DNA from: Anaerolineae bacterium
GTDB lineage: Bacteria > Chloroflexota > Anaerolineae > B4-G1 > SLSP01
DNA length: 64,000 bases
Direction: 5' to 3'
Assembly (NCBI GenBank): GCA_026645815.1
Contig: JAPKMR010000011.1
Location: 35,486-99,485 of the forward strand
The translations under genes and the position numbers were made by a program. Positions 42,330-50,864 of this stretch are shown here, one piece after another. Positions within the stretch are counted from its first letter, which is position 1; the number at the start of each line of letters is the position of its first letter. The notes under the pieces are model-generated. The model was given only the letters and a program-made list of their open reading frames with translations. It did not search any database and was not told the DNA's origin.

Positions 42330-45300
42330 ATGCCAACACCGATAACCTGTCCGAGTTGTGGTTTCGAAAGCCCTCCCGGCATGCTGTTCTGTGGCATGTG
42401 TGGTGCACGCCTGGCGCGCGCTTGTCCTGCCTGTGGTTTTCATAACCCGCCCGATTTTCGCTTCTGCGGCATGTGTGGCGCGGCGCTAGAGCCTGCGCCT
42501 GCAGCTGAGGGGCTCCTTCCGGCATCCCTGGCGCAAGGTGCTCCTTCTGTTGAGATGCCCGCGCCGTCATTGCTCGTAGCTGAACCAGGCGCTGCACAGC
42601 TGGAGGGTGAGCGCCGCGTCGCCACTATTGTCATCGCCGATGTGCGTGGTTCTACCCAGCTCCTGGAACAGGTGGGTACTGAACGGTGGGTCGGGCTCAT
42701 GAATCATGTTTTGCAGCTGCTTGAAGCAGAAGTTTACCGTCTGGGTGGCGAGATCAGTCAGTTCCGTGGCGATGGGCTGGTGGCTTTCTTTGGGACTTCG
42801 GCGGTGCATGAGGATGACCCCGAGCGGGCAGTGATGGCGGCGTTGCGGATGCAGCGCGCTGCAAAATCCTATGCCGCGGAACTGGCAGGGCAGGGGCTGG
42901 AATTGAGTCTGCGCATCGGCGTCAATACGGGTGACGTCATTGTCGCCAGTGTGGGCGGACAGCGTTATCGTGAGGATACCGCCATGGGTGAAGCCATTAC
43001 CGTGGCGGCGCGTATGGAATCTTCTGCGGAACCCGGCACCGTTTTGGTCAGTGAGAGCACATATCGCCTCGCTCAACCCTATTTTGCCTGGGAGCCTCTG
43101 GGTGAGATTAGTGTCAAAGGGCTGCGGGAGCCGGTGACCGTCTATCGCCCGCTTGCGCTGGCGACGGATACGGATCTAGTTCTACGAGAGGAACTCTATC
43201 GTCTCACTCCGCCTCTCATTGGGCGCGAGCGTGAATTCGCACAATTGGTGCGCTGTATTGAAGCGCTCCAGGGTGGGCGCGGGGGCATCGCCCTCATTAC
43301 CGGCGAAAAGGGCATGGGAAAATCTTTCCTGGTTGCACAGGTGCGGGAACACCTCACCCGTGAGGCGATGCTGCGGGCGGAAGCACGGCACCGTGACGCG
43401 CAACTTGCCACCGTGGGGGTGGAAGCGCCCTTGCCCCCAGACGCCCTCTGGTTGCGTGGTCGCTGCCGTTCCTACGACCAATCCTGGCCCTATTCCATGT
43501 GGCGCGATATGCTCCAGAACTGGCTTAACATGCGTCGTGATGAACCCCGTGAGGCATTACGTGACCGTCTCCGTGAGCAAACACAGCAGCTCTGGGGTGA
43601 GGATTTTATCGAAACCTATCCCTTCCTGGCGGCGCTCCTCGCGCTGCCGTTGGAAGAGGGTGTTATCGAGCGGGTGAGCCATTTGGATGCCGAAAGCCTC
43701 AAGCGGCAATTCTTCCGTGCCATTCGTTCATGGGTGATGGCTTTGGCGCAACGTGGTCCGCTGGTGCTGTTATTTTCGGATGTGCATTGGGTGGATAGCA
43801 CTTCCCTGGAGTTGCTACAGCACTGCTTGCCTCTTTGCGATACTCTGCCCTTGCTCTGGCTCGTCGTCTTCCGCCCCGATCGCAACTCGCCTGTCTGGCA
43901 TTTCCGGCACTATGTGGGTACCGAATATCCGCACCGGTTGACCCAAATCTCCATTCCTCCGCTCAACGCCGCAGAAAGTCTGGAATTGCTGGATTGGTTG
44001 ATTGGCGTCAGGACTTTGCCGGAAAGGGTCAGTCAGCTGGTGTTGCAGCGTGCCGAGGGCAACCCTTACTATTTGCATGAGCTGGCAAACGCTTTGATTG
44101 CACAGGGCGTCCTCGTGCGCGATGCTGATACCGGCGAGTGGCAGCTGACACGCCCAATCACTTCTCTGGATTTGCCGGATAGCTTGCAGACTCTGTTGCT
44201 CGCACGACTCGACCGGCTTGAGGCGGAGGTGCGGCACGTGCTCCAGGCGGCATCGGTCATTGGCGCCGTTTTTTGGCAGAAAGCGTTGCGCGCGCTGACG
44301 CAGGACGAGTCTACCTTGAAGCAGCATCTGACCCAGCTACAGCGGGAGCAACTCATCGAGGAGCGTCAGCTCGTCCCCGATTTGGGGATGGAATACGCCT
44401 TCACCTCACTGTTGCTCCGCGAGGTGGCATACGATAGCCTGCTCAGTACGCAGCGTGCTGCCTATCATCTAAAAGTGGCGGAGGCTTTGGAGCCACTTCT
44501 GGATAGCAGCAAGGAGCATCCTCAGCGTTATGGCATGGTCGCCTACCATTACCGGCAAGCGGGCGATTTAGAGAAGGCGCTGGATCTCACGCTCAAGGCT
44601 GCGGAGCAGGCACGCCGGGTGTATGCGAATGCGGAAGCTTTGGAACACTACAGCCATGCGTTGATGCTGCTGGATTCTCTCGGTCAGAGTGCCGTAAGCG
44701 ATGAAGCACGCTATGCGCTTGATCGGCAACGTTTGTCCATCCTCAATTTGCGCCGTGAAACCGCTTACTTGTTGGGCGAAATGGAATCTGGGCGCGATGA
44801 TGCGCGCGCGATGTTGGATTTAGCGCAGCAGCTGGAACGGGATCCGGTGCTAATGGTGGATGCTCTGCTGGAGCAACCGGGCGTTGGCAGCATTCAGGGG
44901 CGCGAGGAACTTGAAGCCGGTGTGAACCTGGCGCATCAGGCATTGGATCTTGCGCGCCGGCTAGAGGATGCGCATCGCGAGATGCGGGCATTGATGGCGT
45001 TGTCAAACTTGTATAATCTCCGCAACGATCCGGCGTGGCGTTGGACCGGTGAACAGGCACTAGAACTGGCACGCCGTTTGGGAGATCGGCGGGCGGAAGT
45101 GAAGATCCTGTTGCGCATGGGAGAGGCTTATGGTGCGGATGATCTTGAGCACAGCATGGCATGTTTGGAGGCAGCGTTGCCAATTGCCAAGGGTTTGCAC
45201 GACAAATCCGCGGAAATTCGGCTGCTCAGCGCTTTGGGCACACCGCTTGAGCGCCAGGGAGACTACTATCGCCTCTTGACGGAGATGGAGGAAAAGCGCC

Positions 45301-46097
45301 TGCACCTCAGTCGTGAAATCGGCGATCGCTTTGCTGAGGGTAGTGCGCTGATGAACTGTGGGCAGATTCGGGGTTTGTGGTTGGGGGATTATGCCTTAGG
45401 GCTGGAGTTGGAGGAAGAGGCTTTGCGCATTTGGGAGAATATCATCGGTCGGCTCTATCCGCTGTTGCGCATCGTGCAGTTGCACACCGAGATGGGCAAC
45501 TTTGGGGCAGCGCTGGCAGCTCTTGCGGAGGCGCAACCTGCAGGCGAGCGCGAGGTTCGCGATATGGGACGCGCTGGTTTGGGATTGGTTTCGGCGATTC
45601 TCTTCAATGCGATGGGTGATGAGACCCATTTGCGGCAGGCGCTCGATGCTGCCGGTTGGGTGCACCGGATGGCGGCGGATAGCCTGGTCTCGCGACAGTA
45701 CAAGATGGCAGCCCTGTGCGAAATCGCGGAATCACACCTGCGATTGATGGAGATTGTAGCAGATGAAAATGAGAGGGAATTCCACCGCGTTGAAGCGCTC
45801 ATTGCCTCAGGCGTTGCTTTCGACTTGTATCAGGGTTTCGGCTTTGTGCAGATTGTGGAATGCACTAGCGAGGAGATTTTGTTCCGTCACGCGCTGGCGC
45901 TGCAAGCGAATGGGCGCGTGGAGGAATCACAGGATATGGTGCAGCGGGCGCACGCGGAGATGTTGCGTAAGCATGCGTTGATCCCCGCCGGTACCGCTTT
46001 CCACCGCACTTATCTGGAGGCGATAGCCCTCCACCGGGAGATTCAGACCGCTTATGACGGCTTATCCTCTCTCGCAGACCTCACGGGAAATTCTTGA
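42330..46097 (+). CDS. Double zinc ribbon - class III nucleotide cyclase - STAND ATPase - TPR protein, paralogue 1
   Basis: 1255 residues from ATG 42330, with GGAG 7 nt upstream. Residues ~6-52 hold two CxxC...CxxC zinc ribbons (CPSCGF, FCGMCGARL, CPACGF, FCGMCGAAL). The cyclase domain (~92-285) has both metal Asp (104 in IADVRGST, 148 in FRGDGLVAFFG) and the Arg of VAARME. The usual transition-state Asn is Thr (MGEAITVAARME), and the purine-specifying positions read Gln and Thr. An AAA/STAND ATPase follows with Walker A GEKGMGKS (325-332) and Walker B LLFSDVHW (~481). From ~750 there are TPR-like helices. Soluble. It is likely a ligand- or partner-gated signalling ATPase with a nucleotide cyclase output or sensor. 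Confidence 0.88.
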   Translation: MPTPITCPSCGFESPPGMLFCGMCGARLARACPACGFHNPPDFRFCGMCGAALEPAPAAEGLLPASLAQGAPSVEMPAPSLLVAEPGAAQLEGERRVATIVIADVRGSTQLLEQVGTERWVGLMNHVLQLLEAEVYRLGGEISQFRGDGLVAFFGTSAVHEDDPERAVMAALRMQRAAKSYAAELAGQGLELSLRIGVNTGDVIVASVGGQRYREDTAMGEAITVAARMESSAEPGTVLVSESTYRLAQPYFAWEPLGEISVKGLREPVTVYRPLALATDTDLVLREELYRLTPPLIGREREFAQLVRCIEALQGGRGGIALITGEKGMGKSFLVAQVREHLTREAMLRAEARHRDAQLATVGVEAPLPPDALWLRGRCRSYDQSWPYSMWRDMLQNWLNMRRDEPREALRDRLREQTQQLWGEDFIETYPFLAALLALPLEEGVIERVSHLDAESLKRQFFRAIRSWVMALAQRGPLVLLFSDVHWVDSTSLELLQHCLPLCDTLPLLWLVVFRPDRNSPVWHFRHYVGTEYPHRLTQISIPPLNAAESLELLDWLIGVRTLPERVSQLVLQRAEGNPYYLHELANALIAQGVLVRDADTGEWQLTRPITSLDLPDSLQTLLLARLDRLEAEVRHVLQAASVIGAVFWQKALRALTQDESTLKQHLTQLQREQLIEERQLVPDLGMEYAFTSLLLREVAYDSLLSTQRAAYHLKVAEALEPLLDSSKEHPQRYGMVAYHYRQAGDLEKALDLTLKAAEQARRVYANAEALEHYSHALMLLDSLGQSAVSDEARYALDRQRLSILNLRRETAYLLGEMESGRDDARAMLDLAQQLERDPVLMVDALLEQPGVGSIQGREELEAGVNLAHQALDLARRLEDAHREMRALMALSNLYNLRNDPAWRWTGEQALELARRLGDRRAEVKILLRMGEAYGADDLEHSMACLEAALPIAKGLHDKSAEIRLLSALGTPLERQGDYYRLLTEMEEKRLHLSREIGDRFAEGSALMNCGQIRGLWLGDYALGLELEEEALRIWENIIGRLYPLLRIVQLHTEMGNFGAALAALAEAQPAGEREVRDMGRAGLGLVSAILFNAMGDETHLRQALDAAGWVHRMAADSLVSRQYKMAALCEIAESHLRLMEIVADENEREFHRVEALIASGVAFDLYQGFGFVQIVECTSEEILFRHALALQANGRVEESQDMVQRAHAEMLRKHALIPAGTAFHRTYLEAIALHREIQTAYDGLSSLADLTGNS

Positions 46098-49000
46098 GCA
46101 GACTATCGCTGCCTTGGAAGCCCAGCGTGTGACGCTCGGTGATGTGGTGGTGGAGACCGCGCTGCGCCCCTTGCGCGAGCAGTTGGCGGCGCTGGAATCT
46201 GCTTCAACACCGGGCGCAACTCCGCGCCGCGAACGCAAAGCTATTACCGTCCTTCTAGCTGATGTGAAAGGCTCTACCGATTTGGCGGAGCAATTGCCGG
46301 TTGAGGAGTGGGTGGAGGTGATGAATCGCCTCTTCCATTTGTTAGAGAACGAAATCTACCGGCTAGGGGGAGAGGTCAATCAGTTCCGTGGCGATGGTTT
46401 ACTGGCGTTTTTTGGGGCCACGGTGGCACATGAGGACGATCCCGAGCGGGCGGTGCTTGCGGCGCTGGCGATGCAGCAGGCTGCCGCGCGCTATGCAGCT
46501 GAACTTCTGGAGCGACGGGGCATCACGCTACAATTGCGCGTGGGTATTCATACCGGGGAAGTCATCGTCATGCAGGTGGGCGATGCTCGCCAGCATAGCG
46601 AGGATACGGCGATGGGGCGCACTGTGGCGCTGGCGGCACGCATGGAATCTGCTTGCGAACCAGGCACGGTTTTGGTCACCGCCTCTACCTATCATCTGGT
46701 GGCGCCGCGCTTCGAATGGCTGTCGTTGGGCGAGTTGAGCGTCAAGGGTTTCAGTCAACCGGTTAATGCCTACCGTCCTCTGGCGCGCCTGCCGTGGTCT
46801 GGTTCCACGCGGGGCATACCTGGTCTGTATTCGCCGCTGGTGGGGCGGGATGCGGAGCGCTGGGCGCTGCATAGCGCCCTCGCACGCGTTCAGGCGGGTT
46901 TGGGTGGCATCGTCACGCTGGTGGGGGAGGCGGGTTTGGGTAAGTCGCGCCTGGTGACCGAGACCTTCGGACAGATTGCCGCAGGTGAGCTCACCTGGAT
47001 TGAGGGACGCTGCCTCTCATATGGCGCGGCGGATGCGTTTCACCTCTGGCGCGATATCTTGCGTGGTTTGTTCGCGTTGCCACCCGGAGTTCCCTGTGCT
47101 ATTGCGCGGGAGGCGTTGCGTGTTGGCGTTGCCGAATTGTGCCTTGAGGGTGCAGAGGAGGTCTACGCTTGCCTGGCGGGTTTGCTGATTATGCCCGGCG
47201 AATCCGACCTAGAGGGCGAGGGCATGGTGGAGTTTTCCCGGCAGCGCATCTTCGCCGTGATTGAGACTGTGTTGCGCGCTGCCTCACAGCGACGTCCACT
47301 GGTGATAGTTTGCGAGGATTTGCATTGGGCGGATGCCGCCTCGCTGGCGCTATTGGAGCATGTTTTGCCGCTTTGTGAACGCTACCCGGTGCTATTTTTG
47401 TGCGTGATGCGCCCGGATGTCGGGCAACCCGGTTGGCGATTGCGTGAATTGATCGCGGAACATCATGCCGCCCGGCATACCGGTTTGTGGCTCAAGCCCC
47501 TGAACCCGCTGGAAAGCGAAGCGCTGGTAGGCAACCTGCTGCGGGTGGCGATGTTGCCTGCGGAACTGCGCTCCCATATTTTGGATCGTGCTGAGGGCAA
47601 TCCATTCTACGTGGAGGAAATCATCCGCTCGTTGATGGATACAGAGGCCATTCGCTACGATCCGGTCCTTGGTTTCTGGCAATTGACACAGGAACCCGCT
47701 GCTATTACGATCCCCGATACCTTGCAAGGTGTGCTCCTGGCACGTATGGATCGCCTGCCTGCGGAGGCCCGGCGTGTTTTGCAGGTGGCATCTGTTATCG
47801 GCAGATTATTCCCATATTCCGTGCTGGCTGCGATTCTGCCCACAGATCTTAATCTCGACCGGCAACTGGCAGTGCTAGAGGAGACCGGCATGGTGCGTGG
47901 GCGAGCACAGGAACCGGAGCACGAACTGATCTTCAAGCACCAACTGACCCAAGAAGCGGCGTACAGCAGCTTATTGAGCGTTGAACGTCGCGCTCTGCAC
48001 CATGAGGTGGCACAGGCGATCAAAGCGCTCTTTCCCGATCGTCTGTGGGCACAAGCGGGGTTGCTGGCATATCACTGGCAGGCGGCGGGTGAGCCTAATC
48101 GCGCCATCCCTCATCTGGTCCGTGCGGGCGGCGGCGCGGTAGCGCGCTCGGCACATGCTGAAGCTGAAGCCTACCTGCGCCAGGCGCTCGCGCTGGCGCA
48201 GGATGCAGGGCTGATGTTGGCAGAAGCCGATGTCCTGTCGCGTCTGGCTTTGGTCAACCGCATGCAGGGTAATTACCCCGAGGCGGCGCGCCATCTGGAA
48301 CGGTCGTTGGAAATCTACCATCGCTTCAGCAACCGGCGCCGCGAGGCGACTCTGTGGGCACATTTGGGGCAGCTAAACCAAAGGCGCGGTGATTTTGAGT
48401 CTGCCCAGAAGCAGCTGCTTCGCACCCTGGAAAGCACCCGCCTGGTGCATGACCGGCATGGTGAACCTGCGGCGTTGCGCGACCTGGGCGGCGTGATTTT
48501 GGACCAAGGGGATCTCGCGGCAGCAGTAGCCTGCTTCCAGGAAGCACTGGCACTGGAACAGCAGTTGCAGGATCTGAGCGGTGTGAGTTTGAGCCTTGCC
48601 TGTCTGGCGAACGCCTGGCGGCGTCTGGGGGATTTTACTGCGGCGCGGCAATCGGCTTTGGAAGCGGTCCATCTGAGCGCCTCTATTCCTCAGCCGGAGG
48701 TGTCCGCCTGGAGTGCGCTCGTTTCTGCCTGGCTTTTGGAGGAAATGGGAGATTACTGTGAGGCACACAGGCACGCCCGTCTGGCTCTGCAAATCGCCCA
48801 GCAACGAGGTGACCGGGCTGTCGAGGGGGATGCGCGGGTAGCATTGGCTGCTGCACTATCTGGGTTAGGGAGTTTTTCGGAAGCACGTGTTTCCTTTGAA
48901 GCGGCAAAGGAGATCCGCACGACACTTGGTGAAGCCCACCTGCTGGCAGAACCCTGCGCCGGATTACTGCAGCTGGCTTTGCGACGCGGGGATACTGCCG

Positions 49001-49254
49001 AGATTGCCATACAGAAGGCTACATTGCGCGAGCATCTGGCGTGCTTCCCGATGCAGCAAGGCACAGTCCGCCCGCTTGCAGCCTATGCCACACTCATTAG
49101 CAATCTGCCTCTGGATGATCCTGACCGCGAATCTGTCCTGTGCACTGCTCGTGAACTGCTATCCGCCGCAGCTGCGCGCATTAACTCCAACCCCCTACGC
49201 CAGGCATACCTCACCCACGTTCCCACCCATCGGATGATTCAGCAGGAGATTTGA
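46054..49254 (+). CDS. Class III nucleotide cyclase - STAND ATPase - TPR protein, paralogue 2
   Basis: 1066 residues overlapping the end of paralogue 1 by 44 nt in another frame, so translation is coupled. It lacks the zinc ribbons; instead residues ~8-48 form a helical segment (REILEQTIAALEAQRVTLG...LRPLREQLAALE). Cyclase domain ~58-240 with metal Asp70 (LADVKGST) and Asp114 (FRGDGLLAFFG); the transition-state Asn position is Ala (GRTVALAARME). Walker A is VGEAGLGKS (~290-298) and Walker B IVCEDLHWAD (~425). TPR repeats run from ~680, with ALEQQLQDLSGVS-type helices. Same fold as its neighbours, but more diverged in the TPR region. Confidence 0.88.
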   Translation: MTAYPLSQTSREILEQTIAALEAQRVTLGDVVVETALRPLREQLAALESASTPGATPRRERKAITVLLADVKGSTDLAEQLPVEEWVEVMNRLFHLLENEIYRLGGEVNQFRGDGLLAFFGATVAHEDDPERAVLAALAMQQAAARYAAELLERRGITLQLRVGIHTGEVIVMQVGDARQHSEDTAMGRTVALAARMESACEPGTVLVTASTYHLVAPRFEWLSLGELSVKGFSQPVNAYRPLARLPWSGSTRGIPGLYSPLVGRDAERWALHSALARVQAGLGGIVTLVGEAGLGKSRLVTETFGQIAAGELTWIEGRCLSYGAADAFHLWRDILRGLFALPPGVPCAIAREALRVGVAELCLEGAEEVYACLAGLLIMPGESDLEGEGMVEFSRQRIFAVIETVLRAASQRRPLVIVCEDLHWADAASLALLEHVLPLCERYPVLFLCVMRPDVGQPGWRLRELIAEHHAARHTGLWLKPLNPLESEALVGNLLRVAMLPAELRSHILDRAEGNPFYVEEIIRSLMDTEAIRYDPVLGFWQLTQEPAAITIPDTLQGVLLARMDRLPAEARRVLQVASVIGRLFPYSVLAAILPTDLNLDRQLAVLEETGMVRGRAQEPEHELIFKHQLTQEAAYSSLLSVERRALHHEVAQAIKALFPDRLWAQAGLLAYHWQAAGEPNRAIPHLVRAGGGAVARSAHAEAEAYLRQALALAQDAGLMLAEADVLSRLALVNRMQGNYPEAARHLERSLEIYHRFSNRRREATLWAHLGQLNQRRGDFESAQKQLLRTLESTRLVHDRHGEPAALRDLGGVILDQGDLAAAVACFQEALALEQQLQDLSGVSLSLACLANAWRRLGDFTAARQSALEAVHLSASIPQPEVSAWSALVSAWLLEEMGDYCEAHRHARLALQIAQQRGDRAVEGDARVALAAALSGLGSFSEARVSFEAAKEIRTTLGEAHLLAEPCAGLLQLALRRGDTAEIAIQKATLREHLACFPMQQGTVRPLAAYATLISNLPLDDPDRESVLCTARELLSAAAARINSNPLRQAYLTHVPTHRMIQQEI

Positions 49255-49321
49255 TACTGTTGGATTGGTTTCCTCATCGGCGAACGCCTGGCGCCAGGGC
49301 ATTCGTAGCATGAGTGGACAA

Positions 49322-49345
49322 AGCGTCACGCTCCAGCGTGGCGCT
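49322..49345. terminator. Hairpin after the second cyclase gene
   Basis: Inverted repeat AGCGTCACGCT / AGCGTGGCGCT (one G-T pair) about 70 nt after the stop of the cyclase gene. No T tract. Confidence 0.4.
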
Positions 49346-49463
49346 CCCAAGGCATTGTGCGATTTCGGTCAGTGGTTTGTTATGAAATCCTCGATCGGTT
49401 TGTGTTGGGGGATGGAGACCTATTGAAACCCCTATCATGCTTATTTAATCTTAGGAGGTTCAG

Positions 49464-50723
49464 ATGTCAAAAACAAATGTCTATGAAAATGTCAAGACTC
49501 AGTTCGAGCGTGCTGCCGACCTGATGCAGCTCGATCCTGAAATCCGTCGCATCCTTTCCACCACTGCCAACGAGATTGTTGTGCACTTCCCGGTCGTGAT
49601 GGATGATGGGCATGTGCAAATGTTCACGGGTTACCGCGTACAACATAACGGTGTGCTGGGTCCTTACAAGGGCGGTCTACGGTTCCATCCCGCCGTAGAT
49701 ATTGATGAGGTCCGCGCTTTGGCAACCTGGATGACTTGGAAGTGCGCCATCGCCGGATTGCCCTACGGCGGCGCCAAGGGCGGCATCCAGATGAACCCTA
49801 TCCAATACTCTCAGAAAGAACTTGAGCGCATCACGCGGCGCTTCACCTTTGCGCTGGGCAGCAATATTGGTCCCGAATACGATATTCCTGCCCCAGATGT
49901 GAATACCAACGCACAGGTGATGGCGTGGATTCTTGACACCTACCTTTCGATGATGCCGCCACTGGAACGCAACCGCTGTGTGCATGTTGTCACGGGCAAA
50001 CCCATTGAATCCGGCGGTAGCCTGGGGCGCGATAAAGCCACCGGACAAGGATTGGTATACATTGTGGTTGCGTGGGCGGCGGATCATGATTTTCCATTGG
50101 CAGGGGCGCGCTACATTGTACAGGGTTTTGGGAACGTTGGTTCGTGGAGTGCTCGCTTGCTCAAGCCCTACGGCGCCGTGCTTGCAGCTGTTGAGGACCA
50201 CACCGGGGCGATTTTGTGCTCCGATGGCATTGACCCTGATGACCTGGCAGCATACGTGCGTGCGCATGGCGGCGTCGCCGGTTACCCTCGCGCGACTGCA
50301 ATTGACCACCACACCTTTCTGAGCACCGAAGCGGATTTCTTTGTGCCGGCGGCGCTGGAAAACCAGATTACTGCGGAGACAGCCCCCTGGCTTCGGGTGC
50401 GACTGGTGGTCGAGGGCGCCAATGGACCGACAGATATCGAAGGTGACCGCATTCTTCAGGAGCGCGGCATCACCGTTCTGCCAGATGTGCTCTGCAATGC
50501 GGGCGGCGTCACCGTCAGCTACTTTGAGTGGTTGCAGAACAAACGCAGCGAATTTTGGGACCTCGATGAAGTAGATGGCAAACTGTACAAGAAGATGCTC
50601 AGCGCCTACCGCAAAGTGCGCGACGCGGTTAAAGAATATGACACGGATTGGCGCACTGCGGCGTACATCGTGGCGCTGCGCCGCCTGGAGAAGGTGTACA
50701 AGGAGCGTGGCATCTTCCCGTGA
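49464..50723 (+). CDS. gdhA: Glutamate dehydrogenase (Glu/Leu/Phe/Val dehydrogenase family)
   Basis: 419 residues, the usual length of the hexameric enzyme. Oxidative deamination of glutamate to 2-oxoglutarate, or the reverse, with NAD(P). Substrate-site lysines are Lys69 (GPYKGGLRFHP), Lys93 (TWKCAIAGLPYGG) and Lys105 (GAKGG), and there is an Asp in PAPDVNTN. The Rossmann domain has VQGFGNVGS, followed by Glu/Asp-type residues (VEDHTGAI). Cofactor choice is uncertain. AGGAGG stands upstream. It sits between cyclase paralogues 2 and 3, in the same direction but with its own ~200-nt upstream gap, so it may be an independent unit. Confidence 0.95.
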   Translation: MSKTNVYENVKTQFERAADLMQLDPEIRRILSTTANEIVVHFPVVMDDGHVQMFTGYRVQHNGVLGPYKGGLRFHPAVDIDEVRALATWMTWKCAIAGLPYGGAKGGIQMNPIQYSQKELERITRRFTFALGSNIGPEYDIPAPDVNTNAQVMAWILDTYLSMMPPLERNRCVHVVTGKPIESGGSLGRDKATGQGLVYIVVAWAADHDFPLAGARYIVQGFGNVGSWSARLLKPYGAVLAAVEDHTGAILCSDGIDPDDLAAYVRAHGGVAGYPRATAIDHHTFLSTEADFFVPAALENQITAETAPWLRVRLVVEGANGPTDIEGDRILQERGITVLPDVLCNAGGVTVSYFEWLQNKRSEFWDLDEVDGKLYKKMLSAYRKVRDAVKEYDTDWRTAAYIVALRRLEKVYKERGIFP

Positions 50724-50820
50724 GCGAGGTGTGGAATTTCCTGTATGACATTTGCGGTTTCAAAATGGTGCACTGGAAGGCTTATTGTTTGGAAAACCTG
50801 ACGGCGATTCGCCTTTACGA

Positions 50821-50838
50821 GCCAGGTTGGAGCCTGGC
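50821..50838. terminator. Small palindromic hairpin between gdhA and the third cyclase gene
   Basis: GCCAGG-TTGGAG-CCTGGC. Short stem, 97 nt after the gdhA stop and 26 nt before the next start. Confidence 0.3.
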
Positions 50839-50864
50839 GATTCTAAGTTAAGGTGATATGAACG

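Noticed and set aside
49423-49449. TTGAAA-N15-TTTAAT as promoter of gdhA
   Set aside because: Transcription would begin after the ribosome site, and the spacing is too short.
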